Notes: a model not told the origin generated them from the letters alone. Shown: positions 36,723 through 45,712, counted from the first letter of the stretch. The stretch: 64,000 bases of DNA from Halobacteriovoraceae bacterium (GCA_002713145.1 PAVS01000016.1:83937-147936); one strand, 5' to 3'. Translations and numbers: made by a program.

Positions 36723-37539
36723 AAACTTCCATCTTGCTACATAGTTGAGCGAGGGTGCCGGGATGGTTGGTAAAAATCCAATCTATATCCCGGCTCAATT
36801 CTTTTTTTAGGGGTTTCATCGTTTTAGGAAAACCTGTACCCACCTTTTGGCCATGAGATCTATGGTGCTTGAGCATTTCGTCATCAATAAAATGATAATG
36901 ACCACAGATTCCCCCCCAAGATTCGTCTATGGCCAGCTGGCTCATTTCTCGAAAGTTTTGATTGGCCACTAAGAGTACAGAGCTTTTAGGAAAATCGCTT
37001 AAGAGTTCTAAGGGCCCTTTTTTTAAAACCAAAAAATGAAAGTCTTCTTGAACTTTCAACTCTTGGAGAATTTGCTGTAAAGTTTGTTTTTGCTCAGAAA
37101 CTTTGAGATAAGGCTCATCTTTAAGCTCAATAAAAAAATGAATCTTTCCCCCATATTTTTGAACCACTTCACCGAGGGTGGGTATAAGTGGGTACCTCAG
37201 TCTTAAATCAGAGAAATTTATATCAATGATTTTTTGATCACCTTTAAAAACTCTCCCCAGCTTTGGATCATGATGGATGACGGGAACTAAATCTTTAGTC
37301 CAACGCACATCAAATTCAATACCATAAATATTATTCAAATAAGCCAGATCAAATGATTTAAGGGTATTCTCAAACACAACTTTATTATCATGCCATCCCC
37401 TATGGGCCACAATTTTTAGATTATCGATCTGAGCTTTTGATGGCGAAGGTACTCTTGCAAATAGATAGAGCCATTCAATGATTTGCTGAATAATTTTAGA
37501 CAAAGTGAGCAAAGCGGGCCTTTTACAAGTTAGATACAT
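36715..37539 (-). CDS. Glycerophosphodiester phosphodiesterase family protein
   Basis: A 274-residue GDPD-family protein that would hydrolyse glycerophosphodiesters (deacylated phospholipids) to glycerol-3-phosphate and an alcohol. Signatures: VAHRGWHDNKVVFENTLKSF with the catalytic His-Arg, YGIEFDVRWTKDLVPVIHHD supplying the metal-binding Glu/Asp and second His, and HFFIELKDE. The N-terminal 40 residues include a hydrophobic stretch that may associate with membrane, but no clear cleavable signal. The upstream DNA lacks a ribosome-binding site and has a TATAAT six bases before the ATG, so the start may be near-leaderless. Divergent from the thioesterase gene. Confidence 0.86.
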   Translation of the reverse strand: MYLTCKRPALLTLSKIIQQIIEWLYLFARVPSPSKAQIDNLKIVAHRGWHDNKVVFENTLKSFDLAYLNNIYGIEFDVRWTKDLVPVIHHDPKLGRVFKGDQKIIDINFSDLRLRYPLIPTLGEVVQKYGGKIHFFIELKDEPYLKVSEQKQTLQQILQELKVQEDFHFLVLKKGPLELLSDFPKSSVLLVANQNFREMSQLAIDESWGGICGHYHFIDDEMLKHHRSHGQKVGTGFPKTMKPLKKELSRDIDWIFTNHPGTLAQLCSKMEVSN

Positions 37540-37593
37540 TTATTTATTATATCGAGGTCCTATTATATGACATAATTTTATAAGAAGGTAAAT

Positions 37594-38001
37594 ATGAGCG
37601 AAACGAAGCGAACCCCCAAAGGTGAACTGGCCATTAGAGTTCTGGCCATGCCAAGTGACACCAATCCTGCAGGAGATATATTTGGAGGGTGGGTCCTCTC
37701 CCAAATGGATATTGCTGGTGGTCTGGTGACGGCCAAGGAATGCAGTGGAAGAACAGTCACCATTGCTATCGACTCTATGAATTTTCACAAACCAGTCCTG
37801 GTGGGAGATACCCTTTGTTGTTATGTAGAGGTCACTCGTAGAGGTAAGACTTCCATAGAAGTTAAAATCGAGTCATGGGCCAAGCGTCAATTTGAAGACG
37901 ATCGAGTTCTTGTTACTGAAGGCGTCTTCACCTACGTGGCCGTGACTAAAGATCGAATTCCTAGGGCAATTGACTCAGAATACATAGATTCATCCAATTA
38001 A
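37594..38001 (+). CDS. Acyl-CoA thioesterase, YciA-type hotdog protein
   Basis: A 135-residue single-hotdog thioesterase. AMPSDTNPAGDIFGGWVLSQMDIAGG carries the conserved Asn and catalytic Asp region of YciA/ACOT enzymes, followed by DSMNFHKPVLVGDTL. It hydrolyses acyl-CoAs to free acid and CoA, probably acting as a hexamer in the cytoplasm. AAGAAGG lies five bases upstream of the ATG. Separated from the glycerophosphodiesterase gene by a 54 bp divergent promoter region. Confidence 0.9.
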   Translation: MSETKRTPKGELAIRVLAMPSDTNPAGDIFGGWVLSQMDIAGGLVTAKECSGRTVTIAIDSMNFHKPVLVGDTLCCYVEVTRRGKTSIEVKIESWAKRQFEDDRVLVTEGVFTYVAVTKDRIPRAIDSEYIDSSN

Positions 38002-38022
38002 TAGCGAACATTTAACAGAAAA

Positions 38023-38051
38023 TTGACAATATTTGTGCATTGTTTGATAAA
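38023..38051 (+). promoter_or_regulatory. Sigma-70-like promoter before the histidine kinase
   Basis: Perfect -35 TTGACA (38023-38028), 17-base spacer, -10 GATAAA (38046-38051, four of six). The predicted transcription start falls only about five bases before the kinase ATG, and no ribosome-binding site is present, so the mRNA may be nearly leaderless. Confidence 0.45.
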
Positions 38052-38062
38052 TTAATTTTGTC

Positions 38063-39577
38063 ATGAAACTCGATACCGTACTGTTATTATTCGCCTTTAT
38101 CCTTGCCTTTCTTACGGGAAGTATTACTTATCAAATAAGAACCGATGAAGAAGTCGATATCAATGACATCAAGGAGCTCAATGAAATAAACCGAGATTTA
38201 CAACTCAACTACAACCCTATTCTAAGGCTTGATCTCAATAATGATTACCCCACTCCCAGCTCACTCAATCTGCTGCGAGAACAAACACCCATCACGGATA
38301 AAAACCTTATCCTTAATCCGAGACCCACTGATTGTTTAAAAAATAAATTTAATCAAATGCAATCGGATTTTCTAGATAAAGAAACACTTTGGACCAGTTT
38401 TTTATGTAAACAGATTTTACTCCTTCCCAGGGATTTTTTTAGTATATCCCCCTACATACATCCAAGTGGAAAATCTTATGCTTTTATGTATTACAACCTG
38501 CTTCCCTCTTCCTCCAAAAAACAGGTTTGGTACAAACGAAATGCCCGCTTTATGCATATAGAAGAATTGAAGGCCATTGGCTGGCCTCTCTCAGAAAATG
38601 CACAGTTTTTAAATTCCATCTCTCAAGATAAAATTGATCGCATCCTTGAAAATGAAAAAGTTATTCTCACTGAAGATTTCTATCTGCTGCGCACAGGAAA
38701 TCTAAAATACTTTGTCCTTAATGCGGACAAAGCGGCTAATTATTTTAGTCGAGCCGGGTATAACCTGACCCTTAAAACTGATAATTGCTTTATTAAAATT
38801 GGGAATGTGTGTTGGGAGAAAAAGCCTCATAACCTGATCAGCTTTTTAGGCCAGTCTAGTATTATTCTTTTTGCCGTCACAATTTTTATTTTTCTTCTCA
38901 CTGCCAATGCCCTCTACCAAAGAATTAAATTAAAAAAAATGGAAGAAGAGAGAAAAAAACATGCCTTAAGAGTTTTAACTCATGAATTGAGAACCCCAGT
39001 GGCTTCTCTGCTGCTGCAAATCGAGGAGCTGACTCGTGAGACCACCCAGTTACCTAATGAGACGGTGGAAAATATTTATAAAATTGAAAATGAAATTTAC
39101 AGGCTTAAGCGTTTAGCAGAAAAAAGTAAGAGTTACCTGCAAACTCAAGGTGACTCAGATATGCAGTTTCATAAAAATGAAATTAAAGTGAAAGAATATC
39201 TTCAAGAGATAATTGATGAGTACCCCCAAGTGGAAATTCAGTTGTCGGTCGATAGAGATTTTTCAATCACGACCGATCCTTATTGGCTAAAAATGTGCAT
39301 CACCAATTTGATTGAAAACGCTATTCGTTATGGGAGTGCTCCTATCAAGATTGAAGCGGCTCAAGATTCAGAGTATTGCTTTTTTAAAATTACTGACCAA
39401 GGAACCATTCAATATCAGAGCTTGAAAGAGATCGCACGTAGTAAACACGAAAACTCAAAAGGCTTGGGCCTGGGTTTAAAAATTATACAAAAAACTTTAA
39501 AATTTCTGGATGGAGAATTGCATTTCTCTCCAAATCCAACAACTTTTACCATCCGCTTTAAAAGGACTGTCGTATGA
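38063..39577 (+). CDS. Sensor histidine kinase
   Basis: A 504-residue membrane kinase. TM1 about residues 6-24 and TM2 about 264-286 enclose a 240-residue periplasmic sensor domain with several Cys and a LWTSFLCKQILLLPRDFF...PYIHPSGKSYAF region. This sensor resembles in layout the DUF3404-type sensors (VxrA), but I cannot confirm it. The phosphoacceptor is His307 in LTHELRTPVAS, with N-box NLIENAIRYG and G-box KGLGLGLKIIQ. It overlaps the response-regulator gene by 4 bp. Downstream target genes may include the DsbA-like lipoprotein next door. Confidence 0.9.
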   Translation: MKLDTVLLLFAFILAFLTGSITYQIRTDEEVDINDIKELNEINRDLQLNYNPILRLDLNNDYPTPSSLNLLREQTPITDKNLILNPRPTDCLKNKFNQMQSDFLDKETLWTSFLCKQILLLPRDFFSISPYIHPSGKSYAFMYYNLLPSSSKKQVWYKRNARFMHIEELKAIGWPLSENAQFLNSISQDKIDRILENEKVILTEDFYLLRTGNLKYFVLNADKAANYFSRAGYNLTLKTDNCFIKIGNVCWEKKPHNLISFLGQSSIILFAVTIFIFLLTANALYQRIKLKKMEEERKKHALRVLTHELRTPVASLLLQIEELTRETTQLPNETVENIYKIENEIYRLKRLAEKSKSYLQTQGDSDMQFHKNEIKVKEYLQEIIDEYPQVEIQLSVDRDFSITTDPYWLKMCITNLIENAIRYGSAPIKIEAAQDSEYCFFKITDQGTIQYQSLKEIARSKHENSKGLGLGLKIIQKTLKFLDGELHFSPNPTTFTIRFKRTVV

Positions 39578-40239
39578 AAAAAATATTACTTGTTGAAGAT
39601 GATGCAAGCTTGGGCCCTGCTTTAAAGAAAACTCTTGAGAACAATTCTTATCATGCGGACCTGGCCACCAACCTAGCTGAAGCCAGGACTAAAAACTTTA
39701 CCGACTACGACTTAATACTCTTGGACTGGATGCTTCCAGATGGTCAAGGAATTGATCTGCTACAAGACATCAAAGGTAAAAGACCCGTGATTATGCTCAC
39801 GGCCAGAACCGAGTTAATCGACAAAGTGCTAGGCTTAGAGAGTGGGGCTAATGATTATATGACTAAGCCTTTTGAGCCGCGAGAACTCGTGGCAAGAATA
39901 AGAGTTCAATTAAGACAACCTCAATCCATAGAAGCAGACGGTATTCAGGAATTTAAAACAGAACATCTTTATTTTAATTTAAGTGAACGTAAATTTAAAT
40001 TCAAAGGGGAAGAAGTCATTTTAACCAAGATGGAATACGATTTACTTTATTTACTTGCCACCACTCCCAATCAAATTTTTTCACGGGAGAAATTATTAGA
40101 TAAAGTTTGGGGTTATGAGAACTATCCCACAACCAGAACTGTCGACACTCACGTGCTTCAAATCCGTCAAAAGCTTAATAATGATGTGATTGAGACTGTG
40201 AGAGGTGTAGGTTATAGATTCAATCCAGACCATGACTAA
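39574..40239 (+). CDS. OmpR/PhoB-family response regulator
   Basis: A 221-residue response regulator. Receiver domain with acidic pocket VEDD (residues 7-10), phosphoacceptor Asp51 in LILLDWMLP, the conserved Thr/Lys in MLTART and MTKPFEPRELVAR. C-terminal winged helix with LTKMEYDLLYLLATTPNQIFSR and YPTTRTVDTHVLQIRQKL, the DNA-recognition part, and RGVGYRF. Coupled to the histidine kinase gene by a 4 bp overlap. It probably binds direct repeats; two CCTGACA repeats lie just downstream of its stop. Confidence 0.94.
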   Translation: MKKILLVEDDASLGPALKKTLENNSYHADLATNLAEARTKNFTDYDLILLDWMLPDGQGIDLLQDIKGKRPVIMLTARTELIDKVLGLESGANDYMTKPFEPRELVARIRVQLRQPQSIEADGIQEFKTEHLYFNLSERKFKFKGEEVILTKMEYDLLYLLATTPNQIFSREKLLDKVWGYENYPTTRTVDTHVLQIRQKLNNDVIETVRGVGYRFNPDHD

Positions 40240-40262
40240 GCGTATTATTTAATTTACAAGAA

Positions 40263-40312
40263 CCTGACATAAAGCTGATTCTCCTGACAAAGACCTTTGA
40301 TAATCTTATTTT
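40263..40312 (+). promoter_or_regulatory. CCTGACA direct repeats and possible promoter before the DsbA-like gene
   Basis: CCTGACATAAAG (from 40263) and CCTGACAAAGAC (from 40283) share CCTGACA about 20 bases apart, roughly two helical turns, a spacing usual for OmpR-family sites. The second repeat doubles as a -35-like CTGACA (40284-40289) with a TATTTT -10 (40307-40312) after 17 bases. Regulation by the adjacent response regulator is inference. Confidence 0.35.
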
Positions 40313-40335
40313 AGATCTTGAACGAGGAGAATCAA

Positions 40336-41106
40336 TTGAAACAAATTCTAAGCTTATCAGCACTTATAACCACAGCGATACTTATAAGTGCTTGTTCAAA
40401 TTCAAGTAAGATAAGTGATGAACAAGTTTTTAAGGCCCTTGAAAAAGATCCAGACAGATTACTCACTGTCATTGAAAAAGCTGTGCAAGATGCTCGGGCA
40501 AATGATGAGAAAAAGCAAGCACAGGCCATTGAAAATGAAATCTCCCTGGCGATTAAAAATCCTCTTGAGCCTCAAATAACTTCTGCCCAAATTATCAGAG
40601 GCCCTGAGGATGCGCCTATTACCATTGTAGAATATAGTGATTTTGAATGCCCCTTTTGCTCGAGGAGTAAAGCAACTCTCTCAGCATTAGAAGATAAATA
40701 CCCTGGCAAGATACGTCTCGTCTTTAAGCACTTGCCTCTTAGTTTTCATCCCAATGCTATGATAGCAGCGAAATACTATGAGGCCATTAGTCTCCAATCC
40801 CCAACAAAAGCGTTTGAGTTTCATGACCGAATCTTCAAAAACCAAAGTGCACTAAAAAAAGGCGAAGCGTATCTTGCTCAATTATCTGAGGAACTCAAAG
40901 TAGATATGACCAAATTAAATAAAGTCCTGCATACAAGTCTTATAGAAGAGAAAATCCAGGCTGACATTGCGGAAGCCAATAAATTTGATTTCACCGGGAC
41001 ACCTGGGTTTCTTGTCAACGGAGTTCCAGTCAAAGGAGCTTACCCCCTCCAACATTTTGAAATGATCATTACCCAGTTGCAAGATAACGGCAAACTGGTG
41101 TTATAA
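40336..41106 (+). CDS. DsbA-like thioredoxin-fold lipoprotein
   Basis: A 256-residue lipoprotein. The start is a TTG at 40336 (leucine codon in the longer frame) because GAGGAG lies six bases upstream and it gives a proper lipoprotein signal, MKQILSLSALITTAILISAC, with lipid Cys at residue 20. A helical linker is followed by a DsbA/thioredoxin-like domain with active-site Cys105-Pro-Phe-Cys108 in YSDFECPFCS and cis-Pro region GTPGFLVNG. It resembles the thiol:disulfide interchange proteins of the BdbD/DsbA group that act outside the inner membrane. It lies downstream of the two-component system and ends at a strong terminator. Confidence 0.85.
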   Translation: MKQILSLSALITTAILISACSNSSKISDEQVFKALEKDPDRLLTVIEKAVQDARANDEKKQAQAIENEISLAIKNPLEPQITSAQIIRGPEDAPITIVEYSDFECPFCSRSKATLSALEDKYPGKIRLVFKHLPLSFHPNAMIAAKYYEAISLQSPTKAFEFHDRIFKNQSALKKGEAYLAQLSEELKVDMTKLNKVLHTSLIEEKIQADIAEANKFDFTGTPGFLVNGVPVKGAYPLQHFEMIITQLQDNGKLVL

Positions 41107-41127
41107 TTTCTTCTCCCTTCCTTACCT

Positions 41128-41161
41128 ATCAGGCTTACTCAAGTGAGTGAGCCTGATTTTT
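41128..41161 (+). terminator. Rho-independent terminator after the DsbA-like gene
   Basis: Stem ATCAGGCT (41128-41135) pairs with AGCCTGAT (41150-41157), extended inside by ACTC/GAGT with a four-base loop, followed by TTTTT. It overlaps the stop codon of the convergent START-domain gene. Confidence 0.88.
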
Positions 41162-41833
41162 CCATTCAAAATCAGGGTTAATCTTAATGTCTTTTTTGGC
41201 TAGCTGAGAGCGAAGATTTTTAATAAATCCATAAGGCCATTTTTTTTGAACGATATTGATGATCCATGTAGGAATATTGCCTCCAAAATCATTCATAAAC
41301 CCCATCTCAACTCGAGTCGTATGATCATCCAGTGCTTGGATAATGGAATATCCCCCATAGGAATAACCTCTCACTGTACTCTTATCTTCCCGTCCGGGAT
41401 CTTTAGCATGCTCAACAGATTCTAATTTTACTTTGACCCATTTTTCTTCTTTATTTACTTCTGCCAAATTCCTGATGACAAAGTCCCTATCTAAAAAAGG
41501 CCAGGGAGAAGAATATCTATAATAAACAGTAAAATCAGAAAGGCTCTTTTTCTCTAAAATCTTAGTTTTTTCTGTTCGAGGCAACCATTCTTTTTTGCGA
41601 GTATCATCTGCAAGCACGGAGATAACTTTTGAGGCATGATGATTGAGAACCCCTTCAAATTTAATGGGTACAATTCCAGACTTATGATCAAAGCTTTTCG
41701 GAGTGTAGACAGTTATTCCTTCGGCCTTAGATGCGACTTCCCATTGCAAATCTTTAAAAGATATGCTTTGTGCATGCCAACTTAACAATAAAAAACTGAT
41801 CGTTAAAAAATTGAATCTCATTCTTCCCCACAT
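41135..41833 (-). CDS. Secreted START-domain (lipid-binding) protein
   Basis: A 232-residue protein with a signal peptide (FNFLTISFLLLSWHAQS) and a START-like domain: WEVASKAEGITVYTPKS at the start, KKEWLPRTEKTKILEKKS and SPWPFLDRDFVIRNL in the middle, and a C-terminal amphipathic helix (WIINIVQKKWPYGFIKNLRSQL). START domains bind a single lipid in a helix-grip fold, so a periplasmic lipid carrier or sensor is plausible. The start may be codon 5 (41821). The 3' end overlaps the terminator of the neighbouring gene. Divergent from a cytochrome c gene by about 40 bp. Confidence 0.78.
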   Translation of the reverse strand: MWGRMRFNFLTISFLLLSWHAQSISFKDLQWEVASKAEGITVYTPKSFDHKSGIVPIKFEGVLNHHASKVISVLADDTRKKEWLPRTEKTKILEKKSLSDFTVYYRYSSPWPFLDRDFVIRNLAEVNKEEKWVKVKLESVEHAKDPGREDKSTVRGYSYGGYSIIQALDDHTTRVEMGFMNDFGGNIPTWIINIVQKKWPYGFIKNLRSQLAKKDIKINPDFEWKNQAHSLE

Positions 41834-41872
41834 TACCTTGCTTTTTTAGCTTTAAATTTTTAATATCACAGC

Positions 41873-42397
41873 ATGAACAATAATAAACCCAATAAAACTA
41901 AATTCTATGTTACCTGGTCATTGGTGGCCATGTTTCTCGTCTCATTAACGATAGCTTTGGTGATGGTGAGTAATTATAAAAAAGATGATTCTAAACAAAG
42001 ATATAAGCTCACTCAGATCTACAAGGATGTTAAAGACAGTGATTACCAAATAGATATGAAACGTGGTGCTGCTGTTTATCAAAATTATTGTCTTCAGTGC
42101 CATGGTCAGCAAGCTCAAGGCTTGAGACCCTACCCAGCACTCGCTGGCTCCGAGACTCTGCAAGGGCCTATGCTGGTGCCCCTTAAAATTGTTTTACATG
42201 GAATTAGAGGTAATCGCGGTATCATGCCTGGGTATAAAAATTTAAACTATCTTGATATCACCCATGTCCTTAATTATGTCAGAAATAATTTTGGCAATCA
42301 TGCTGAAACCATACACCCGGTGGAAACGATTAAAGCTAAAATTGACACTCTCTCGCGCAAAACCCCTTACACCAGAGATGAGCTCAACTCAAAATAA
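41873..42397 (+). CDS. Membrane-anchored c-type cytochrome
   Basis: A 174-residue mono-haem cytochrome c. An uncleaved N-terminal transmembrane segment (about residues 13-33) anchors it to the membrane, with the haem domain in the periplasm. Haem-binding motif Cys73-Leu-Gln-Cys76-His77, axial Met118 in GIMPGYKNL. Class I cytochrome fold as in cytochrome-oxidase-linked or small electron-carrier subunits. No oxidase genes are adjacent, so the partner is unknown. Together with the START gene it is transcribed from a short divergent region. Confidence 0.88.
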   Translation: MNNNKPNKTKFYVTWSLVAMFLVSLTIALVMVSNYKKDDSKQRYKLTQIYKDVKDSDYQIDMKRGAAVYQNYCLQCHGQQAQGLRPYPALAGSETLQGPMLVPLKIVLHGIRGNRGIMPGYKNLNYLDITHVLNYVRNNFGNHAETIHPVETIKAKIDTLSRKTPYTRDELNSK

Positions 42398-42467
42398 TGC
42401 AACACACCAGACTTGCCAAAGCTTATGAGTCACGCCACAATTTTTACTCATAACAAGGTGATATAGA

Positions 42468-42992
42468 ATGACATTGATATTAAAACAGTTATTTAACTTT
42501 ATAAAAGTTTTGAACTCCGATACCGGAGAAAAGCAAATTGCATGTGGGATTGCCTGTGGCCTTATACTTGGCTTTGCCCCGGTACTCTCTCTCCAATCAC
42601 TTTTAGTTTTTATCATTATTTTTCTTTTTAGAGTTCAAGCTGGAGCTGCATTTGCCTCAGCATTTTTCTTTGCTCTCGTGGCTTTCATCCTCGATCCTGT
42701 TTTTGACATTTTTGGAGCATGGATCTTAGACCTAGACTCACTTCAAGGTTTATTCACGACTATGTATAATATGCCCATTATCCCTTTTACTAAGTTTTAT
42801 AACACCATCGTGATGGGTGCAGGTGTTGTCTCACTTCTTCTTTTTCCCCTAGCTTATATCTTAGGTAAAAAATTTACCCTTAAATATCGAGTGGTGGTGG
42901 TTGCACGTTTAGAAAACACCAAAGCTTTTAAAGCGCTTAAAGCGACTTCCCTTTATAAATGGTATGCCAAATACAACGAGTACTACGGATAA
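42468..42992 (+). CDS. TIGR03546-family membrane protein
   Basis: A 174-residue inner-membrane protein with about four hydrophobic segments (about 23-42, 44-70, 75-95, 110-130). It matches the TIGR03546 family of unknown function (DUF2062-related), whose members are found almost only next to TIGR03545 proteins, as here: the next gene begins 3 bp after this stop. The pair occurs in a small set of diderm genomes. Function unknown; a shared envelope role is inferred from co-occurrence. Confidence 0.8.
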   Translation: MTLILKQLFNFIKVLNSDTGEKQIACGIACGLILGFAPVLSLQSLLVFIIIFLFRVQAGAAFASAFFFALVAFILDPVFDIFGAWILDLDSLQGLFTTMYNMPIIPFTKFYNTIVMGAGVVSLLLFPLAYILGKKFTLKYRVVVVARLENTKAFKALKATSLYKWYAKYNEYYG

Positions 42993-42995
42993 AAT

Positions 42996-44870
42996 ATGAG
43001 TCAAAATACAGAGAATTTAATAAAAAATAAAAAGAAAAAAGGTATTATCCGTACTGAAGCAGTTATCCCTTTGGTTATTTTCATCGCCATCATTGTCGTC
43101 TTTAATATCTTTTTTCTCGATACCCTGATCAGAAAGTCTATTGAGTTTATCGGAGAGAAGGCCAATGGAGCAGAAGTTAATGTTAGCTCAGTGACAACTA
43201 GTTTTAAAAATCTAAGTGTCGATGTAAAAAGAATACAAGTGACTGACAAGTCTAACCCGGACTTCAATACTTTTGAAATCGGTCAGATGAATTTTAAAAT
43301 GCTTTGGGATGCTCTGCTTAGAGGAAAGGTTGTCATCGAAAAGGCTCATATTGGCAATATACTCGTTCAGACTAAACGTGCCAGCCGAGGATATGTCATA
43401 CCCGCGCAAAAAAATGCTCCTGGAAAAACCACTCAAGTTCTGAACGCAGCAGAAAAGGAATTTGAAGGTAATGTTTTTGGTGATATTGCCGCTGCGGCCA
43501 GTGGCAAAGATCTTGGTATTGCAAAAGACAAGATTAAAGGGGATCTTGCCAGCCAAAAAGGACTGGAAAAAATTAATCAACAGATTGATAAAAAAAACAA
43601 TGAGATGCAAAAAGCTCTCAAAGCTGTTCCTACCCCAAAAGAGCTCAAAGATCTTGAAAAAAGATTACGTGATATTAAGTGGAGTGACTTAGGAAATTTG
43701 GCCAAAGCCCCAGCGGTTCTCAAAGAAGCGGATGAGCTCAAGCGTGACATAGAAAAAGCTAACAAGGCCGTAAATCAGGCCAATAAATCCGTCAATGAGA
43801 ATATTAAAAACTTAGAGAACTCTTATGCTCAAACTAAGAATTTAGTTAATCAGGATATAGAGAATATTGCGAAACGTTTTAATCTCCCTACCCTAGATCC
43901 AAAATCTATTGCTAAAATGATTTTTGGTAATGAGCTGATGAGTAAACTCAAAGACATGAACCGTTACAAAGCAATGGTCAAAGAATATGTGCCAGAGCGT
44001 AAAAACAAACCAGAAGAACCCTTGATCAGACCCCGTGAAGATGGAAGAGACTTTCACTTCGGAACTCCAAAATCTTACCCAATCTTTTGGCTAAAATTGG
44101 CCAGTATCGACTCTAAAAATGATCAAGGTATGGTTGCTGGTAAATTAGAGAATATTACAACGAATCAAAGACAAATTAATAAAACAACCACGGCTACCAT
44201 TAATGGTGATTTCCCTGCTAAAAATATAAGAGACGTCATGCTCAAAGCTGATTTAGATCTGAAAAAAGAGCCTATCCTTAATATCAATTCTAAAGTTGGA
44301 AATTTTATTGTCACAGACAAATCTCTCTCAAACTCAAAAGATGTAACTTTTAAAATTCAAAAGGCCAATACCGAAAGCTTGCTCAAAGCAAAAGTGACTC
44401 CAGAGCATGTCTCCCTCAAACTTGATAATAATTTCAGACAAATCAACTTTGAAACTAAAGCGGAGTCTGAAACTGTGACTGAAATTCTTAATTCAGTGGC
44501 CCAAAGAACAAAAGTCCTCACCTTGGATGCGAGGGCCAATGGAGCGTGGGATGATATTAAATTTGAAATTAAATCAAGCTTAGCTGATGCCATCATCAGT
44601 TCTACCAAAGCCTTAGTCCAAGAAAAAATTGATAAAGCACGTGCTCAAATTAAAGCTGATATCGAGCAAGAAATAGCTGCGAAAAAATCAGAAGTTGAGG
44701 GGAAAATCACAGGACTTAAGTCTCAGTATGAAAAAGAAGTTAAAAAAGCTAATGCAGAGCTGGATAAACTTAAAGGCAAATTAGAAAAAGAAAAGAAAGC
44801 TGCTGAAAAGAAAGCGAAAAAAGGTCTCGGAGGTGCGTTAGATGGGGCACTTAAAGGGATTAAGCTCTAA
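42996..44870 (+). CDS. TIGR03545-family AsmA-like envelope protein
   Basis: A 624-residue protein. A short cytoplasmic N-terminus, one transmembrane segment (about residues 24-46), then a large periplasmic part. The region after TM1 (GAEVNVSSVTTSFKNLSVDVKRIQV and the following) resembles the repeating beta structure of AsmA-like proteins, which transport lipids across the periplasm; a coiled coil lies at about 170-300 and a second, strongly Lys/Glu-rich one at about 545-610. Partner TIGR03546 is 3 bp upstream. The AsmA likeness is by eye and not proof of lipid transport. Confidence 0.78.
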   Translation: MSQNTENLIKNKKKKGIIRTEAVIPLVIFIAIIVVFNIFFLDTLIRKSIEFIGEKANGAEVNVSSVTTSFKNLSVDVKRIQVTDKSNPDFNTFEIGQMNFKMLWDALLRGKVVIEKAHIGNILVQTKRASRGYVIPAQKNAPGKTTQVLNAAEKEFEGNVFGDIAAAASGKDLGIAKDKIKGDLASQKGLEKINQQIDKKNNEMQKALKAVPTPKELKDLEKRLRDIKWSDLGNLAKAPAVLKEADELKRDIEKANKAVNQANKSVNENIKNLENSYAQTKNLVNQDIENIAKRFNLPTLDPKSIAKMIFGNELMSKLKDMNRYKAMVKEYVPERKNKPEEPLIRPREDGRDFHFGTPKSYPIFWLKLASIDSKNDQGMVAGKLENITTNQRQINKTTTATINGDFPAKNIRDVMLKADLDLKKEPILNINSKVGNFIVTDKSLSNSKDVTFKIQKANTESLLKAKVTPEHVSLKLDNNFRQINFETKAESETVTEILNSVAQRTKVLTLDARANGAWDDIKFEIKSSLADAIISSTKALVQEKIDKARAQIKADIEQEIAAKKSEVEGKITGLKSQYEKEVKKANAELDKLKGKLEKEKKAAEKKAKKGLGGALDGALKGIKL

Positions 44871-44989
44871 ATAAACACATATGTGATCATTTTTTAACAT
44901 AATATAAGTTTTATCTAAAATTATAAGCTTCCTAAATTCTCTATTATAAATTTGAAACTTAAAGTATTTTGCACATTTAGGAGGCACAA

Positions 44990-45712
44990 TTGAAAACTTT
45001 AATCACTTTTATAATTTTACTACCAATACTCGCCTTGGCCAATACACCCGTGACAACTTTTGTACCCGTAGATGAAGTCTATGTTCCACGAGGATTTGAT
45101 GCCAATGACAGTGCTGAAATTGTCATTGCGGGATGGCTACCTGATCTCTGCCATAAATCACCAAGAGCATCAATTACCGTCAATGGAGATACTGTACGAG
45201 TTAAAATGAGATCTCTCCTTAATCAAGGAGAAAATCTTATCTGCGCCGATATGGTGGTTCCCTTTACTAAAAATATCAGCCTAGGAGTACTTCCCAGTGG
45301 TAAGTATAAAATTCTTGTGAACAAAGGGACACGCTATGAAAAAGTCTCAGAAATCACAATCCAAAAAGAAAATAGCTTTGAAAAAGATGATTTTGTTTAT
45401 GCAAACGTTGAATACGTAGAAAAACATCCTGAGAAAAAAGAAATTGTACTTAAAGGTCACAACCCAAGTGATTGTTATAAACTTAAAAACATAAAATTTA
45501 TTAGCAATACTAAAAACACTTATTCAGTTCTTCCCATCATGGAAAAAATCAGAGAATTCTGCCCTCTCAAAATGCAACCTTTTTCTTATAAAGCAGAGCT
45601 TCCAGAGAATATAATTGATGAAAGAGTCCTCTTACACGTTAGGGCCATGGATGGAAACTCTATCAATACAATATTTGCCACTGATGATAAGATCTTTAAT
45701 ACCGACCAATAA
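44990..45712 (+). CDS. Secreted protein with internal duplication
   Basis: A 240-residue exported protein. It starts at a TTG (44990) with AGGAGG five bases upstream; signal peptide MKTLITFIILLPILALA. The mature part looks like two copies of a beta-rich unit, each with two Cys: GWLPDLCHKS...CADMVVPF in the first and GHNPSDCYKL...CPLKMQPFS in the second. The family is unknown to me. Probably periplasmic or surface-exposed, with two disulfides. Followed by a terminator-like hairpin. Confidence 0.6.
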   Translation: MKTLITFIILLPILALANTPVTTFVPVDEVYVPRGFDANDSAEIVIAGWLPDLCHKSPRASITVNGDTVRVKMRSLLNQGENLICADMVVPFTKNISLGVLPSGKYKILVNKGTRYEKVSEITIQKENSFEKDDFVYANVEYVEKHPEKKEIVLKGHNPSDCYKLKNIKFISNTKNTYSVLPIMEKIREFCPLKMQPFSYKAELPENIIDERVLLHVRAMDGNSINTIFATDDKIFNTDQ

